64,000 bases of DNA from Prevotella sp. UBA6994. Its GTDB lineage: Bacteria; Bacteroidota; Bacteroidia; Bacteroidales; Bacteroidaceae. The notes under the pieces are model-generated. The model did not search any database. It was given only the letters and a program-made list of their open reading frames with translations, and was not told the origin of the DNA. Each line of letters starts with the position of its first letter. Position 1 is the first letter of the stretch. The DNA is taken from contig DJXW01000042.1 in NCBI GenBank assembly GCA_002449845.1, positions 172,006-236,005 of the forward strand, in the 5' to 3' direction. Of this stretch, positions 17,936 through 25,752 are shown piece by piece. The position numbers and the translations under genes are program-made.

Positions 17936-18739
17936 ATGAGAAATAAATACGACAGCATGCTTCCCTCTGGCGATAGTCAGATGCAGGGAGGCAACAGTGA
18001 GACTGGGGGACGGCAAGAAAGCCCCCGTAAGCAGGAGAAGCCGCATACTATCCTGCAAGTTATTAACAAACTGAAGGCCCTTTTTCATGGTGGGCAGAAG
18101 CACACTGCGCTCTATGACCAGAAGGAGTATGAGCGTGGTGTAAAGGCTGTGATGAAAGGTAAGTCCCTTGTGAAATCAACCAATGAGACCATAGAAATGC
18201 TCAAAGACCAGCAGACGCTTCTGGGCAGTATTCCCCTCGATGCAATGAGGAACAACAGCAACAAGCTTGTCAATCAAGACATGGACGCCGTGCCGCTGGA
18301 AGAGATGAACTTATATGCGGAATGCATCCTGCGTCAAGTGGCTGAGAACATGCACGACTCGAAACTCATGAGCCGCTATGTCGAAGAACTGACGAAGAAA
18401 GACCGCGAGAAATGGCAGCAGTCTCAGGTTTGCATGGCAATGATGAAAGGTGGCGAGACTGTCTGCGAGTATATCGAGGCCAAAGCCGAGGAGCACCTTA
18501 TCCGCCTGACCTCGCGCATGGAGTGGTTTCCCATTGCCTACCATCTGGCCGACAAGGCGGCCCTGGTCGTCTTTCCAGTCCTTGCCTATTACACAGGCAT
18601 GTACCACCTGAACAACACCATGACGTTCCTTTGGGCGATGGCTTTTATGCCAATCTTTGTCTTGTCAGCAATTTGGGGCATCAATGAATTGGCAGCGTAC
18701 TTGGAACGCAGAAAGAAGAAGCAGAAGTCACGTCGATAA
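17936..18739 (+). CDS. Element-associated membrane protein
   Basis: The product is 267 residues from ATG 17936; a GTG at 17927 overlapping the relaxase stop is a less likely start. A hydrophilic, partly coiled region (about 1-185) is followed by two hydrophobic segments (about 200-220 and 226-250) and a basic tail ending KKKQKSRR. The family is not recognised. The position at the end of the mobilisation operon suggests a role in transfer, perhaps linking the relaxosome to a helper's coupling protein. Confidence 0.6.
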   Translation: MRNKYDSMLPSGDSQMQGGNSETGGRQESPRKQEKPHTILQVINKLKALFHGGQKHTALYDQKEYERGVKAVMKGKSLVKSTNETIEMLKDQQTLLGSIPLDAMRNNSNKLVNQDMDAVPLEEMNLYAECILRQVAENMHDSKLMSRYVEELTKKDREKWQQSQVCMAMMKGGETVCEYIEAKAEEHLIRLTSRMEWFPIAYHLADKAALVVFPVLAYYTGMYHLNNTMTFLWAMAFMPIFVLSAIWGINELAAYLERRKKKQKSRR

Positions 18740-18765
18740 GGCCATCTGCATTTAAATTCTCTGTA

Positions 18766-18801
18766 AAGAAACGAGGGGCAAAGCCAGCCCCTCGTTTCTT
18801 C
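18766..18801 (+). terminator. Terminator after the mobilisation operon
   Basis: AAGAAACGAGGGGC pairs perfectly with GCCCCTCGTTTCTT over a 7-8 nt loop. It marks the end of the plus-strand element genes. Confidence 0.9.
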
Positions 18802-18914
18802 TTGCACTTATTGCACTGAAATATGTGTCAGATGTCTTTGAGGGAGGGATATAATACATATCCTCATTATAAACAATAGGTGTCCTCCCCGTATCTTAGT
18901 TCTTTCAATGTTAT

Positions 18915-19769
18915 TCAGTTTTCAAGATCCTTTATCCTTTTTCTCAATTCTTGTTCTACTATATCATTTCTATGGCATAACATATAAACCCCTTCCTTAA
19001 ACCATCGACAATTCATATAGAATAATTCCGAGATAGCTGTAACTGCCAAGTTAATATACAGGGGTCCTAATCCTTCCGAATTCTCAAAAGAACATATCTG
19101 GTAGTATGCCAAAACGCCTCCAATGATAAGAATAATCAAAGGTATTGACAAACGGAATACGGTTTTTCTTATTAGTCTGTTTCTAATTTCTTTACACCAT
19201 TGAATTACAAGAGCGTTCTTATATTGTTCTGTATGCCTTGAGGCTTCCTTCAATCCATTTTTGTAGTCATTTATTACTTCATCTTTCTTTGCCACTTCAT
19301 CCTTTAGCGTGATTTCAGTCTCTGTTATTCGATCGTTAATAAACAATCTAAGTTCGTCATCTTTCGCACCGTGCATCATCTTTTCATGAGCTGCCCAGAC
19401 AATTCTCTCTGATTGTTTTTCTGGTAGATTTGAGATCCTGTTATTTAATTCATACATTTGATAAAGTTGACATTGTGTAAACGTTTTCTCTGACGGAAAC
19501 AAATCCAATCGAATTAAATCTGCATATAATGACATGTAATCAGACGAATCAGTCATTGTATTACCATTTGCAGCGAGAATATTAAGTAATGTTTCTACTC
19601 TAATTGAAATGGGTAGCCCGTTATCTGTTGGTTTATTTTGAGAGTAGGCATTTACAGAAGTTTCTTCTGATAGGATGAAATATTTGCCTTGTTTACGGAG
19701 AAACTCAGCTCCTTCGATAAGTCCTACATCATGAATGGTTGCATTTTCTAATTTTTCTCTATTTTTCAA
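18915..19769 (-). CDS. Second half of a split PIN-domain membrane protein (-1 frame)
   Basis: This 284-codon frame opens at TTG with no early ATG; the first internal Met is about 70 codons in. Its start, IHDVGLIEGAEFLRKQGKYF followed by ILSEETSVNAYS, reads like the missing second half of a PIN nuclease domain. It overlaps the end of the upstream gene in the -1 frame. A coiled segment (about 130-190) and two transmembrane segments (about 205-225 and 230-255) follow, so the C-terminus is membrane-bound. It is most likely made as a fusion with the upstream frame through the A AAA AAG site at 19796-19802, or the gene carries a one-base indel in the A tract. The family is otherwise unknown. Confidence 0.7.
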   Translation of the reverse strand: MKNREKLENATIHDVGLIEGAEFLRKQGKYFILSEETSVNAYSQNKPTDNGLPISIRVETLLNILAANGNTMTDSSDYMSLYADLIRLDLFPSEKTFTQCQLYQMYELNNRISNLPEKQSERIVWAAHEKMMHGAKDDELRLFINDRITETEITLKDEVAKKDEVINDYKNGLKEASRHTEQYKNALVIQWCKEIRNRLIRKTVFRLSIPLIILIIGGVLAYYQICSFENSEGLGPLYINLAVTAISELFYMNCRWFKEGVYMLCHRNDIVEQELRKRIKDLEN

Positions 19770-20887
19770 TGCAAAGTATAGTTTTTGAGATTTTTCTTTT
19801 TTGTCTCATCTTTTTGTGCATTTTCTATTGCGTTTTCTAATGATTTGCTGTGGTCTAGCAATTCTATTTTTAACTTATTTGTAACATACGGTGGTAGTTC
19901 CCTTAATATGTCGAAGAAGGTCTCGAAATCTTCTTTTTTTGTACACTGACGTTCAAGTGCACATTGGGTGAATGAGTCATTAGGGATTTTGGTAGCCAAA
20001 TCTCCCATTTTCTCAATATTCTTTATGGTCGATTCTCTCTGAATATCTATTCTACGTTCATATTCTGATTTCGTTATGTATAAAACATTCACGCTAATTC
20101 CTAACTGCTCAAATGCTTTTTCAAGTTGTTCATATGATTTAATTTTATCTTTGGCACCAAGTGCTATAAAAATAAGAACATTTGTGTCTAATAAGCAGGT
20201 GCTATTTGAAAATGATTCAAGTGTTAGACTATCAACACCTTGGCGATTACTAATTAATAAGGCGGAAAACCTTGAGGTGCCATGCTCCCATAGATAGGCA
20301 TCAACATCAGAATTGCGGGTTGTCACAAATGTAAAAAATCTATTTGTCAATTCTGCTTCATCCCTTTTATCAAGATTAGGGAAAGTTCTTGTCCTATTTA
20401 TTAATGTTGACCGAATACTTTCTCCAAGGTTCCTAATATGCTGACTTCCTGCAAGTAAATCAGAAATCCATTGATCTGCATATATTTCAAAGAACTTAAT
20501 TGTTATATCTTGAAACCATTCTCTAATAACTTCACGCTCGGAATGCATACCAGAGAAAAAAACGTCCAATATTATTTCAATCCTCTCTTTCGATGTCTCT
20601 ATCGTTTTCTTTATTCTCTCCCTTTTCGATGATGACAGGCAATACTCTCCTTTTTTAAAGGCAATTTCTTTTCTTTCAACCAAAGTATCCATTATGGCAT
20701 CAAAAGAGTCGCTGGTACTTATACTCATATGAGTTTGTTCATCGATCATTCTTGCAAACTCATCTTTTTTAATAGGTTTGTCACAAGTATAAAGGAGTTT
20801 TATTAATAACTGAGCAATGGCATTATTTGCTAATGTCTTTGAGGATGCGTCAACATGAACAAAAATAGACTGTAATATCTTCTCCAT
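19766..20887 (-). CDS. PIN-domain protein with N-terminal winged-helix region (zero-frame part)
   Basis: The frame encodes 373 residues. The N-terminal 95 residues look like a winged-helix module, followed by a helical region (about 95-225) and the first half of a PIN RNase domain. LLDTNVLIFIAL carries Asp234, and ITKSEYERR probably carries the conserved Glu. The last acidic residues of a PIN fold are not in this frame but appear just downstream in the -1 frame. -7 box TAGTTTTG (20919-20926) lies upstream. The gene is more AT-rich than its neighbours, suggesting transfer. PIN proteins are RNases in toxin and defence systems; a defence role is inferred. Confidence 0.7.
   Translation of the reverse strand: MEKILQSIFVHVDASSKTLANNAIAQLLIKLLYTCDKPIKKDEFARMIDEQTHMSISTSDSFDAIMDTLVERKEIAFKKGEYCLSSSKRERIKKTIETSKERIEIILDVFFSGMHSEREVIREWFQDITIKFFEIYADQWISDLLAGSQHIRNLGESIRSTLINRTRTFPNLDKRDEAELTNRFFTFVTTRNSDVDAYLWEHGTSRFSALLISNRQGVDSLTLESFSNSTCLLDTNVLIFIALGAKDKIKSYEQLEKAFEQLGISVNVLYITKSEYERRIDIQRESTIKNIEKMGDLATKIPNDSFTQCALERQCTKKEDFETFFDILRELPPYVTNKLKIELLDHSKSLENAIENAQKDETKKKNLKNYTLH
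19796..19802 (-). other. Phase-correct A AAA AAG slippery heptamer
   Basis: On the minus strand the zero-frame codons are ACA AAA AAG, giving A_AAA_AAG in the phase required for -1 slippage. After slippage the reading enters exactly the frame of the 18915-19769 segment with no stop. The zero frame ends 10 codons later. No strong downstream hairpin is obvious. Confidence 0.6.
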
Positions 20888-20961
20888 AAGTTTATTTATT
20901 TTAATGACTATAAAGTTGCAAAACTACTTCGAGACTCGGCATAGTGTCATATATATAGAGA

Positions 20962-21753
20962 TTACTCCTCCAACTTCTCTTTCAACCCTTCCGCTCCATA
21001 ATAATCAAGTACATAAAGGGGAAAGGCACTGAGCACGGCAACCATCGGGCATTTATGGTCGATGTGCTTCTGAACCTGTTTGTCGAAGATGGTCTGCTGC
21101 GACTCCACATCTTCAGGCAGTTCAAACCGGTCGTTCACCAGATAGTTCATCTTTGACACATGCGCACGAATCAGTTCCTGCCAAACCTCTTTGGAATAGC
21201 TGTTGATGTTCGTCAGTTGTATCCTGCAATCTGTCGCTACGAACGTCTTGTAGTGAGGATCGTTCAGGCATGCCTCCACCTCGTCACAGTCATCCTTGTA
21301 CGGACAGTTCCTGCGCTTGCATTTCACGGTTAACGTCTTGAAACTCTCCATGTCCCGATAATGCCTGATGGCCTCTACCATCGGATAACTGACGTAGAGC
21401 ATACCGTTCTCCGTTTCGTTATCAAAGAATTCCAGCATTTCACTGAGTTTGTCATCATCGGCCTTGGTAGCATGGGCATCATAGTCGAAGAACAGATAGA
21501 TGTAGGCAAAACTGTCACGATTATACCCATTCAGACGTTCAGCGTTCTTCTGGCTCCGCTCTTTCAGCAGGTTCACGATGTCGAGCGCGAAGTCCTCATT
21601 CTTCAGTTGTTCGTATAACTGGTATATCTCAGCATCATAGATTGTTTCCACAGCAATCTGCTTGCCTAGAAAATTGCGTTCGAGCATCTCCACATACTTC
21701 GGTTCAGCCTGTCCGCCCTCAAACACAAATAAATGAAGCTCACTGTTCGACAT
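20962..21753 (-). CDS. TOPRIM-like protein paired with the AAA ATPase
   Basis: The 263-residue protein has TOPRIM-like signatures: FVFEGGQAEPKYVEML with Glu12 near the start, and YLFFDYDAHA with Asp90 and Asp92. A SYPMVEAIRHY segment follows, similar to motifs in RloB/AbiL-type and AriB-type effectors. A Cys cluster (KCKRRNCPYKDDC) could bind metal. It overlaps the upstream ATPase gene by 14 bp, so the two are translationally coupled. Such ATPase plus TOPRIM pairs are known phage-defence modules (for example AbiL, PARIS). I cannot assign this one to a named system. Confidence 0.7.
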   Translation of the reverse strand: MSNSELHLFVFEGGQAEPKYVEMLERNFLGKQIAVETIYDAEIYQLYEQLKNEDFALDIVNLLKERSQKNAERLNGYNRDSFAYIYLFFDYDAHATKADDDKLSEMLEFFDNETENGMLYVSYPMVEAIRHYRDMESFKTLTVKCKRRNCPYKDDCDEVEACLNDPHYKTFVATDCRIQLTNINSYSKEVWQELIRAHVSKMNYLVNDRFELPEDVESQQTIFDKQVQKHIDHKCPMVAVLSAFPLYVLDYYGAEGLKEKLEE

Positions 21754-22858
21754 AGAATGCGCCTGCTTTATAAATCTTCTCTATGTTATGTGCCTCCCTA
21801 AGTTCCTTCTCTGTACATTTCGGCAACGGCAGAATCCGGCTGCTGTTCATCAAGAAGTAGCAGTCGGGGCGCATCAGGTCATTGCTCATAATCGATGTGT
21901 TGTGGGTCGTTACCACAAACTGCACCCCAGCCTCTTTCAACTTGTTGATGACCATTCGCGACAGCTCATGATGATAGAAGGCATCAAACTCGTCAATAAA
22001 CACAAACGACACCTCGCTCTCCAGTATCTGCATATACCAGCAGTAGAACAGCATCAATGCGCTTGTTCCAGTTGACATGATTTCCGAGAAGAAAATTTTC
22101 TTCTTGCCGAAGTCGAAGGCCAGTGTCTTTTCACCCATTACATCAACTACGGCCAGTTTGCATTTCACATTGGCTTCGTTCAAGAAAGCCTCGAAGTCGC
22201 TCACCTTTCCTCTCTCAATGATGTCTTTCTCCAGCGTTCCCTTCCTAGTCTCCAGTCCGATGTAGGTTCTATCTTCCAAAGAACGGAAGAACAGCATGTG
22301 CTCCACAAACGTGAAGAAATCCCTAAAGACACGATTGATGTCATTGTCGGCCAGCATCGAGTTGTTCTTCACAAACTTCAGCACCGACAACTGCCCATCC
22401 TTAATCTCCTTGTTCAGTGTCTCTGTACCCTTCAGCGAGCATATGAACTTCGTATTGCCGTTGGCCCTGTCCATCGAAATCAGCTCCTTGCCGTCAATAC
22501 AGAAGCGCTCATTCACCATCGTTTTATAATCCGTTTTACTATAGGCATAGCTTACCAACTTACCGTCAATCATGAACTCATACTCAAACGAGGCCATGTT
22601 GCTGTCGTTCTCGGCATTTGTATAGTGCTTATACGGAAATTCCCATCTGGCTTTATCCGTCAGATGCTCGATGATGTCAAGAATAGCCCAGCCCAAGTTC
22701 GACTTACCCGAACCGTTATAGCCGTAGATCATCGCGTTGTTCACGATGCCGTTCTTCACGCACTCGGAGTTGAAAGTGTAAGCCTTTGCCGACGACAAAT
22801 CAAACACAAACTCATCCTTAAAACACTTGAAATTCTCAACCTTGAACCTTCTAAGCAT
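21740..22858 (-). CDS. AAA family ATPase (AAA_15/OLD-like), defence-type
   Basis: The product is 372 residues from the ATG at 22858. The frame extends 38 codons further, but a -7 box (TACTTTTG, 22884-22891) lies inside that extension, so the internal start is preferred. It begins LRRFKVENFKCFKDEFVFDL, typical of RecF/SMC-like ATPases, with Walker A GYNGSGKS (residues 46-53), Walker B SFVFIDEFDAF (about 284-294) and a final TTHNTSIMSND H-loop segment. These ATPases sense or gate a partner nuclease. The TOPRIM-like gene overlaps its 3' end, which fits a two-component defence unit. Confidence 0.85.
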   Translation of the reverse strand: MLRRFKVENFKCFKDEFVFDLSSAKAYTFNSECVKNGIVNNAMIYGYNGSGKSNLGWAILDIIEHLTDKARWEFPYKHYTNAENDSNMASFEYEFMIDGKLVSYAYSKTDYKTMVNERFCIDGKELISMDRANGNTKFICSLKGTETLNKEIKDGQLSVLKFVKNNSMLADNDINRVFRDFFTFVEHMLFFRSLEDRTYIGLETRKGTLEKDIIERGKVSDFEAFLNEANVKCKLAVVDVMGEKTLAFDFGKKKIFFSEIMSTGTSALMLFYCWYMQILESEVSFVFIDEFDAFYHHELSRMVINKLKEAGVQFVVTTHNTSIMSNDLMRPDCYFLMNSSRILPLPKCTEKELREAHNIEKIYKAGAFYVEQ

Positions 22859-23108
22859 AATACTAACAGTTTTGATGATGCTGCAAAAGTACAAAAAAAA
22901 ACGTTTCTCCGTAACTTTTCTACGGAGAAAATGCAAAACATCAGCAAAATTTAATAATTTTTGAGGTCTCAACGCTGTTTTTCTGTAATTTTCCTACAAT
23001 CATGCACTTTCTTTTTCCACAAATTACGTTAATTCTCCATCCCCTTTTCACCCAATCTCACCAAAATTCACTATCTTTGCATCCGAAATTCAAACTACAG
23101 TGACAGCA

Positions 23109-23696
23109 ATGACACCAAACAAGCAATTCAACACCTACAAGGAGGGACTGGACCTGGAGTTCCTGCGGGAGTACTGCATGGAGCACGGGGAGCGGCGCGT
23201 GATGGAGCGGGGCGAGACGCTGGAGGAGGCGGGCGAGCCGGCGCAGTGGGTGGCCTTCGTGGAGCGGGGCTGCTTCAAGTACATGGTTCACAACGACGAG
23301 GAGGGCAAGGACTACTGCACGGGCTTCGCCTTCGAGGGCGAGTTCGTGGCCGACTTCCCCTATTGTCTCGACGGCGACGTGTCGGAAGTGAGCATTGAGG
23401 CTGACATGCCCTGCGAGGTGCGCATCATCAGCGGACGCGAGCTGCAGGCACTGTTCGACAACGACCCGAAGATGGCGAAGATGGACGTGAAGATACTCAA
23501 GAACCTGTTCAAGATGGTCTATGGACGCGACCTCGACCACTACCGCTACACCGCCCGCAGCCGCTACCGTCGGCTCATCGACCGCTGTCCGCAGGTGGTG
23601 CAGATGCTCTCGCTGAAGGACATCGCCTCGTTCAACAACATCACGCCCATCTACCTGAGCAAACTCCGCAAGGAGATTACATTCGGAAAGACATAA
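23109..23696 (+). CDS. Crp/Fnr-family transcription regulator
   Basis: The protein is 195 residues from ATG 23109; a GTG at 23100 is the alternative. It has a cyclic-nucleotide-binding-like beta barrel (about 20-120, with RGCFKYMVHNDEEGKDYCTG and FEGEFVADFPYCLDG) and a C-terminal HTH (about 150-190) ending IASFNNITPIYLSKLRKEI. It lacks the canonical phosphate-binding cassette for cAMP, as is usual in Bacteroidota Crp-like proteins, so the ligand is unknown. A TATCTTTG -7 box lies at 23072-23079. A related but shorter paralogue follows downstream. Confidence 0.85.
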   Translation: MTPNKQFNTYKEGLDLEFLREYCMEHGERRVMERGETLEEAGEPAQWVAFVERGCFKYMVHNDEEGKDYCTGFAFEGEFVADFPYCLDGDVSEVSIEADMPCEVRIISGRELQALFDNDPKMAKMDVKILKNLFKMVYGRDLDHYRYTARSRYRRLIDRCPQVVQMLSLKDIASFNNITPIYLSKLRKEITFGKT

Positions 23697-23880
23697 AGCC
23701 TAACAGTCTTCCCATCATACTTTTGGCTCAAAAGACGCTCAACTGAGCCAAAAATTTCTTGAATTTCTAAAACTAGTTTTAGAGATGCACCCTCGGCGAC
23801 CTGTTTTCGGGCTTCGCCGAGTTGTTTTTTACGCCTTTTTTTGTTATTTTGTAGGCAAAAAACTGCAAAATCATGAGCGT

Positions 23881-24324
23881 ATGAAACAAAAAACACATTA
23901 TTCTGAGGCCCAGGCCTATCTGCGCGACTACTGTCTGCGCCATGGCAGGCTCATGCACTTCTCGCATGGCGACATCTTTGAGGCCGAGGGAACCGCTGCC
24001 CGCTTGTTTGGTTACATTGAGAGCGGAAGTTTCCATTACCTTGTCCGAAATTACGAAGGTGGCGAGAGTACTGTCCAGACCGTCGCTGCGGGCGACCTTG
24101 TGGGCTGCTATCCCTACTGTCTCGATGGCGATGCCGCTCCCGTCACTATCCGCGCCGACAAGTCCAGCACCGTCTATGTCGTCGATGGTGCAGACCTCAA
24201 TGAGCACTACCGCCAGAGCCAGGCGGCGGAGCGGATGGGCCGCGACTACATGGCCTACCGCTTAGAGCAAGTCAAGTCACAAATCTACGGTCACTATTGT
24301 GAGAAAGGAGTCCGCGACGTATGA
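23881..24324 (+). CDS. Crp-like sensor domain lacking a DNA-binding domain
   Basis: The product is 147 residues from ATG 23881; an upstream ATG at 23785 would add a hydrophobic, unlikely leader. It is a paralogue of the preceding gene: YLRDYCLRHGRLMHFSHGD and GDLVGCYPYCLDGDA align with the Crp-like sensor domain. It ends at GHYCEKGVRDV, about where the HTH would begin. The stop overlaps the start of the next gene (ATGA), so the truncated form is built into an operon and is not just a broken end. It might act as a ligand-binding modulator. No HTH remnant follows in another frame. Confidence 0.7.
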   Translation: MKQKTHYSEAQAYLRDYCLRHGRLMHFSHGDIFEAEGTAARLFGYIESGSFHYLVRNYEGGESTVQTVAAGDLVGCYPYCLDGDAAPVTIRADKSSTVYVVDGADLNEHYRQSQAAERMGRDYMAYRLEQVKSQIYGHYCEKGVRDV

Positions 24325-24737
24325 AACACACTCTTATTCTCCTCCTGCTGCTCACCCTCTGCGCCTGTTCCAACCCTCAGGAGCAGCCCCGCGACAGCAT
24401 CGACCTCACCGGTGCATGGGTGCTGCGCCATGTGGAGTTCCCGTCGGGCACGGAGGAAGACCATTCCATGCAGGGCGAGGGCACGTCATGCCTCATCTAC
24501 GACCGAGAGAACAGACTCTGCGTGTGCAACATCTCCACCACGCCCACAGGTCTGCTCATTCAGCCAATCGGTATCACCACCGTCACGCTCGTTGACAAGG
24601 GTGGCGGCGAATGGCTCTACTTGGAGGACGGCGACCCGCGTCCGCTGCAAGTATCAGACAGCACCATCACCATCCAGCGCATGGGTGTACGCTATACCTA
24701 CTCCTGCGCTGACGACATCTACAGCGAGTGGGGATGA
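24321..24737 (+). CDS. Small putative lipoprotein
   Basis: This 138-residue protein has a lipoprotein signal (MKHTLILLLLLTLCACS, Cys16) and a small beta-rich domain resembling lipocalin-like lipoproteins of Bacteroidota (DLTGAWVLRHVEFPSGTEE near the start, then TITIQRMGVRYTY). It overlaps the upstream Crp-like gene by 4 bp, so it is co-translated. Function unknown. Confidence 0.7.
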   Translation: MKHTLILLLLLTLCACSNPQEQPRDSIDLTGAWVLRHVEFPSGTEEDHSMQGEGTSCLIYDRENRLCVCNISTTPTGLLIQPIGITTVTLVDKGGGEWLYLEDGDPRPLQVSDSTITIQRMGVRYTYSCADDIYSEWG

Positions 24738-24878
24738 CTTTTAAAGCTACCATATTGTGGCGATGGTGATGAAATGATGCATCTTCGCCCTCTTTTTGTA
24801 ACTTTAACACCATAATCGCACCAAGATTGCGAAATTATTTGTAACTTTGCCCCGCAAAACAAAGAAAGGACAAACATT

Positions 24879-25034
24879 ATGGCATTGGAAATAGCAGCAG
24901 TACCAGTATTGACAGGCGAGGCATCCGACCGCTTCGACCTGATGATGGAGCAGAGTGAACAGCGTCGCGGCTCCGTCGATTTCAGCCGTGAGATTAACGA
25001 GGCTCGCGCCATCCTCTCAAAAGCCAACTTTTAA
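24879..25034 (+). CDS. Small antitoxin-like protein next to a broken GNAT gene
   Basis: This 51-residue protein begins MALEIAAVPVLTGEASDRFD and ends around INEARAILSKANF. A TAACTTTG -7-like box lies at 24842-24849. It stands 15 bp ahead of a GNAT acetyltransferase gene. Short genes in this position often encode antitoxins for GNAT toxins, and the helical C-terminal half would fit a toxin-binding tail. No DNA-binding motif is clear, so the antitoxin role is inferred from position. Confidence 0.55.
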   Translation: MALEIAAVPVLTGEASDRFDLMMEQSEQRRGSVDFSREINEARAILSKANF

Positions 25035-25049
25035 TCACCGCCCCAACGC

Positions 25050-25643
25050 ATGAGTTTCCTACAAGACCAGTGCAGCTTCGGTTTCTATAACCGCGAGAAA
25101 GCCGACACCAGCAAACCTTTCCGCTGTGGTGATGATGACTTAGACGAGTTCTTCACCAACGATGCATTCTTGCAGAGCGACGAGTAGCTTTGCAAGAATT
25201 ATTGTTTTACGCTCGACGACGACTCTTCGGCCATCGTAGCTGCCTTTACGCTCTCTAACGACAGCATTAAGAAGATTCCTGGCTCACGAAAGAAGAAAGT
25301 TGAAAAGAACATCCCACGTGAAAAGCAGTATAGCAGCTATCCCGCTGTGATGATTGGCCGTCTCGGCATTAGCGTCGATTTCCAGAGCCAGCACTTGGGC
25401 AGCGATGTGCTCAGTTTCATTAAGGCTTGGTTTGTGGATCCGCTCAACAAGACAGGTTGCCGCTTCCTTCTCGTTGACTCCTATAACAAAGAGCGCAATC
25501 TCGCCTTCTACGAGCGCAACAGCTTCAATTACCTCTTCAGCACAGAGGAACAAGAGCGCGAATTCCGTGGCATCAAGCCCGAGCGTCCGCTCAATAGCCG
25601 TCTGATGTACTTTGATTTGATTGAGCTAATAAAGAAGAAATGA
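25050..25643 (+). pseudogene. GNAT acetyltransferase gene interrupted by an in-frame TAG
   Basis: From ATG 25050 the frame reads MSFLQDQCSFGFYNREKADT and FRCGDDDLDEFFTNDAFLQS, meets TAG at 25185-25187 (codon 46), then stays open to TGA 25641-25643. The downstream part has typical GNAT features: PAVMIGRLGISVDFQSQHLG (acetyl-CoA-binding region) and FLLVDSYNKERNLAFYERN. Restoring one codon would give about 197 residues, normal for the family. It is either a recent nonsense mutation, an internally restarted gene or a sequencing error. The antitoxin-like neighbour is intact. Confidence 0.8.
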
Positions 25644-25752
25644 TTTGAACTATTTCCATTTCAGCGCTCGTTCAGTAGGACGCTCCACTCTTCGTCTTTG
25701 ATGTAACGTGGTGGATAATAACATTTATAAATACTTTTAAAACGTAAAAATT

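Larger units (their letters stand above)
9900..18810. mobile_element. Integrative mobilisable element (approximate limits)
   Basis: A tyrosine recombinase, an excisionase-like HTH, ParA, a DUF3408-like protein, a mobilisation accessory protein, a MOBP relaxase and two element-type membrane proteins lie together on one strand. There is no full conjugation (tra) operon, so the element should depend on a helper for transfer. It lies against a truncated BspA gene on the left. The right limit is drawn at the terminator at 18766-18801. It could instead extend to about 22.9 kb and include the minus-strand PIN and ATPase/TOPRIM genes as cargo. I found no clear terminal direct repeats and no tRNA target. 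Confidence 0.75.

Noticed and set aside
11219..18876. Direct repeat ATTATAAACAAT near 11219 and 18865 as element ends
   Set aside because: Twelve AT-rich bases, and the first copy lies inside the element between its genes; chance is likely.
22859..22972. N-terminal extension of the AAA ATPase
   Set aside because: The extension contains a -7 promoter box and a poor start; the internal Met begins the conserved ATPase motif.
9921..22995. Possible att pair: AACGCT..TTTTC.GTAA..TTTT near 9921 and near 22970
   Set aside because: The similarity is partial (about 19 of 24) in AT-rich DNA and has no identical core, so it does not define element ends.
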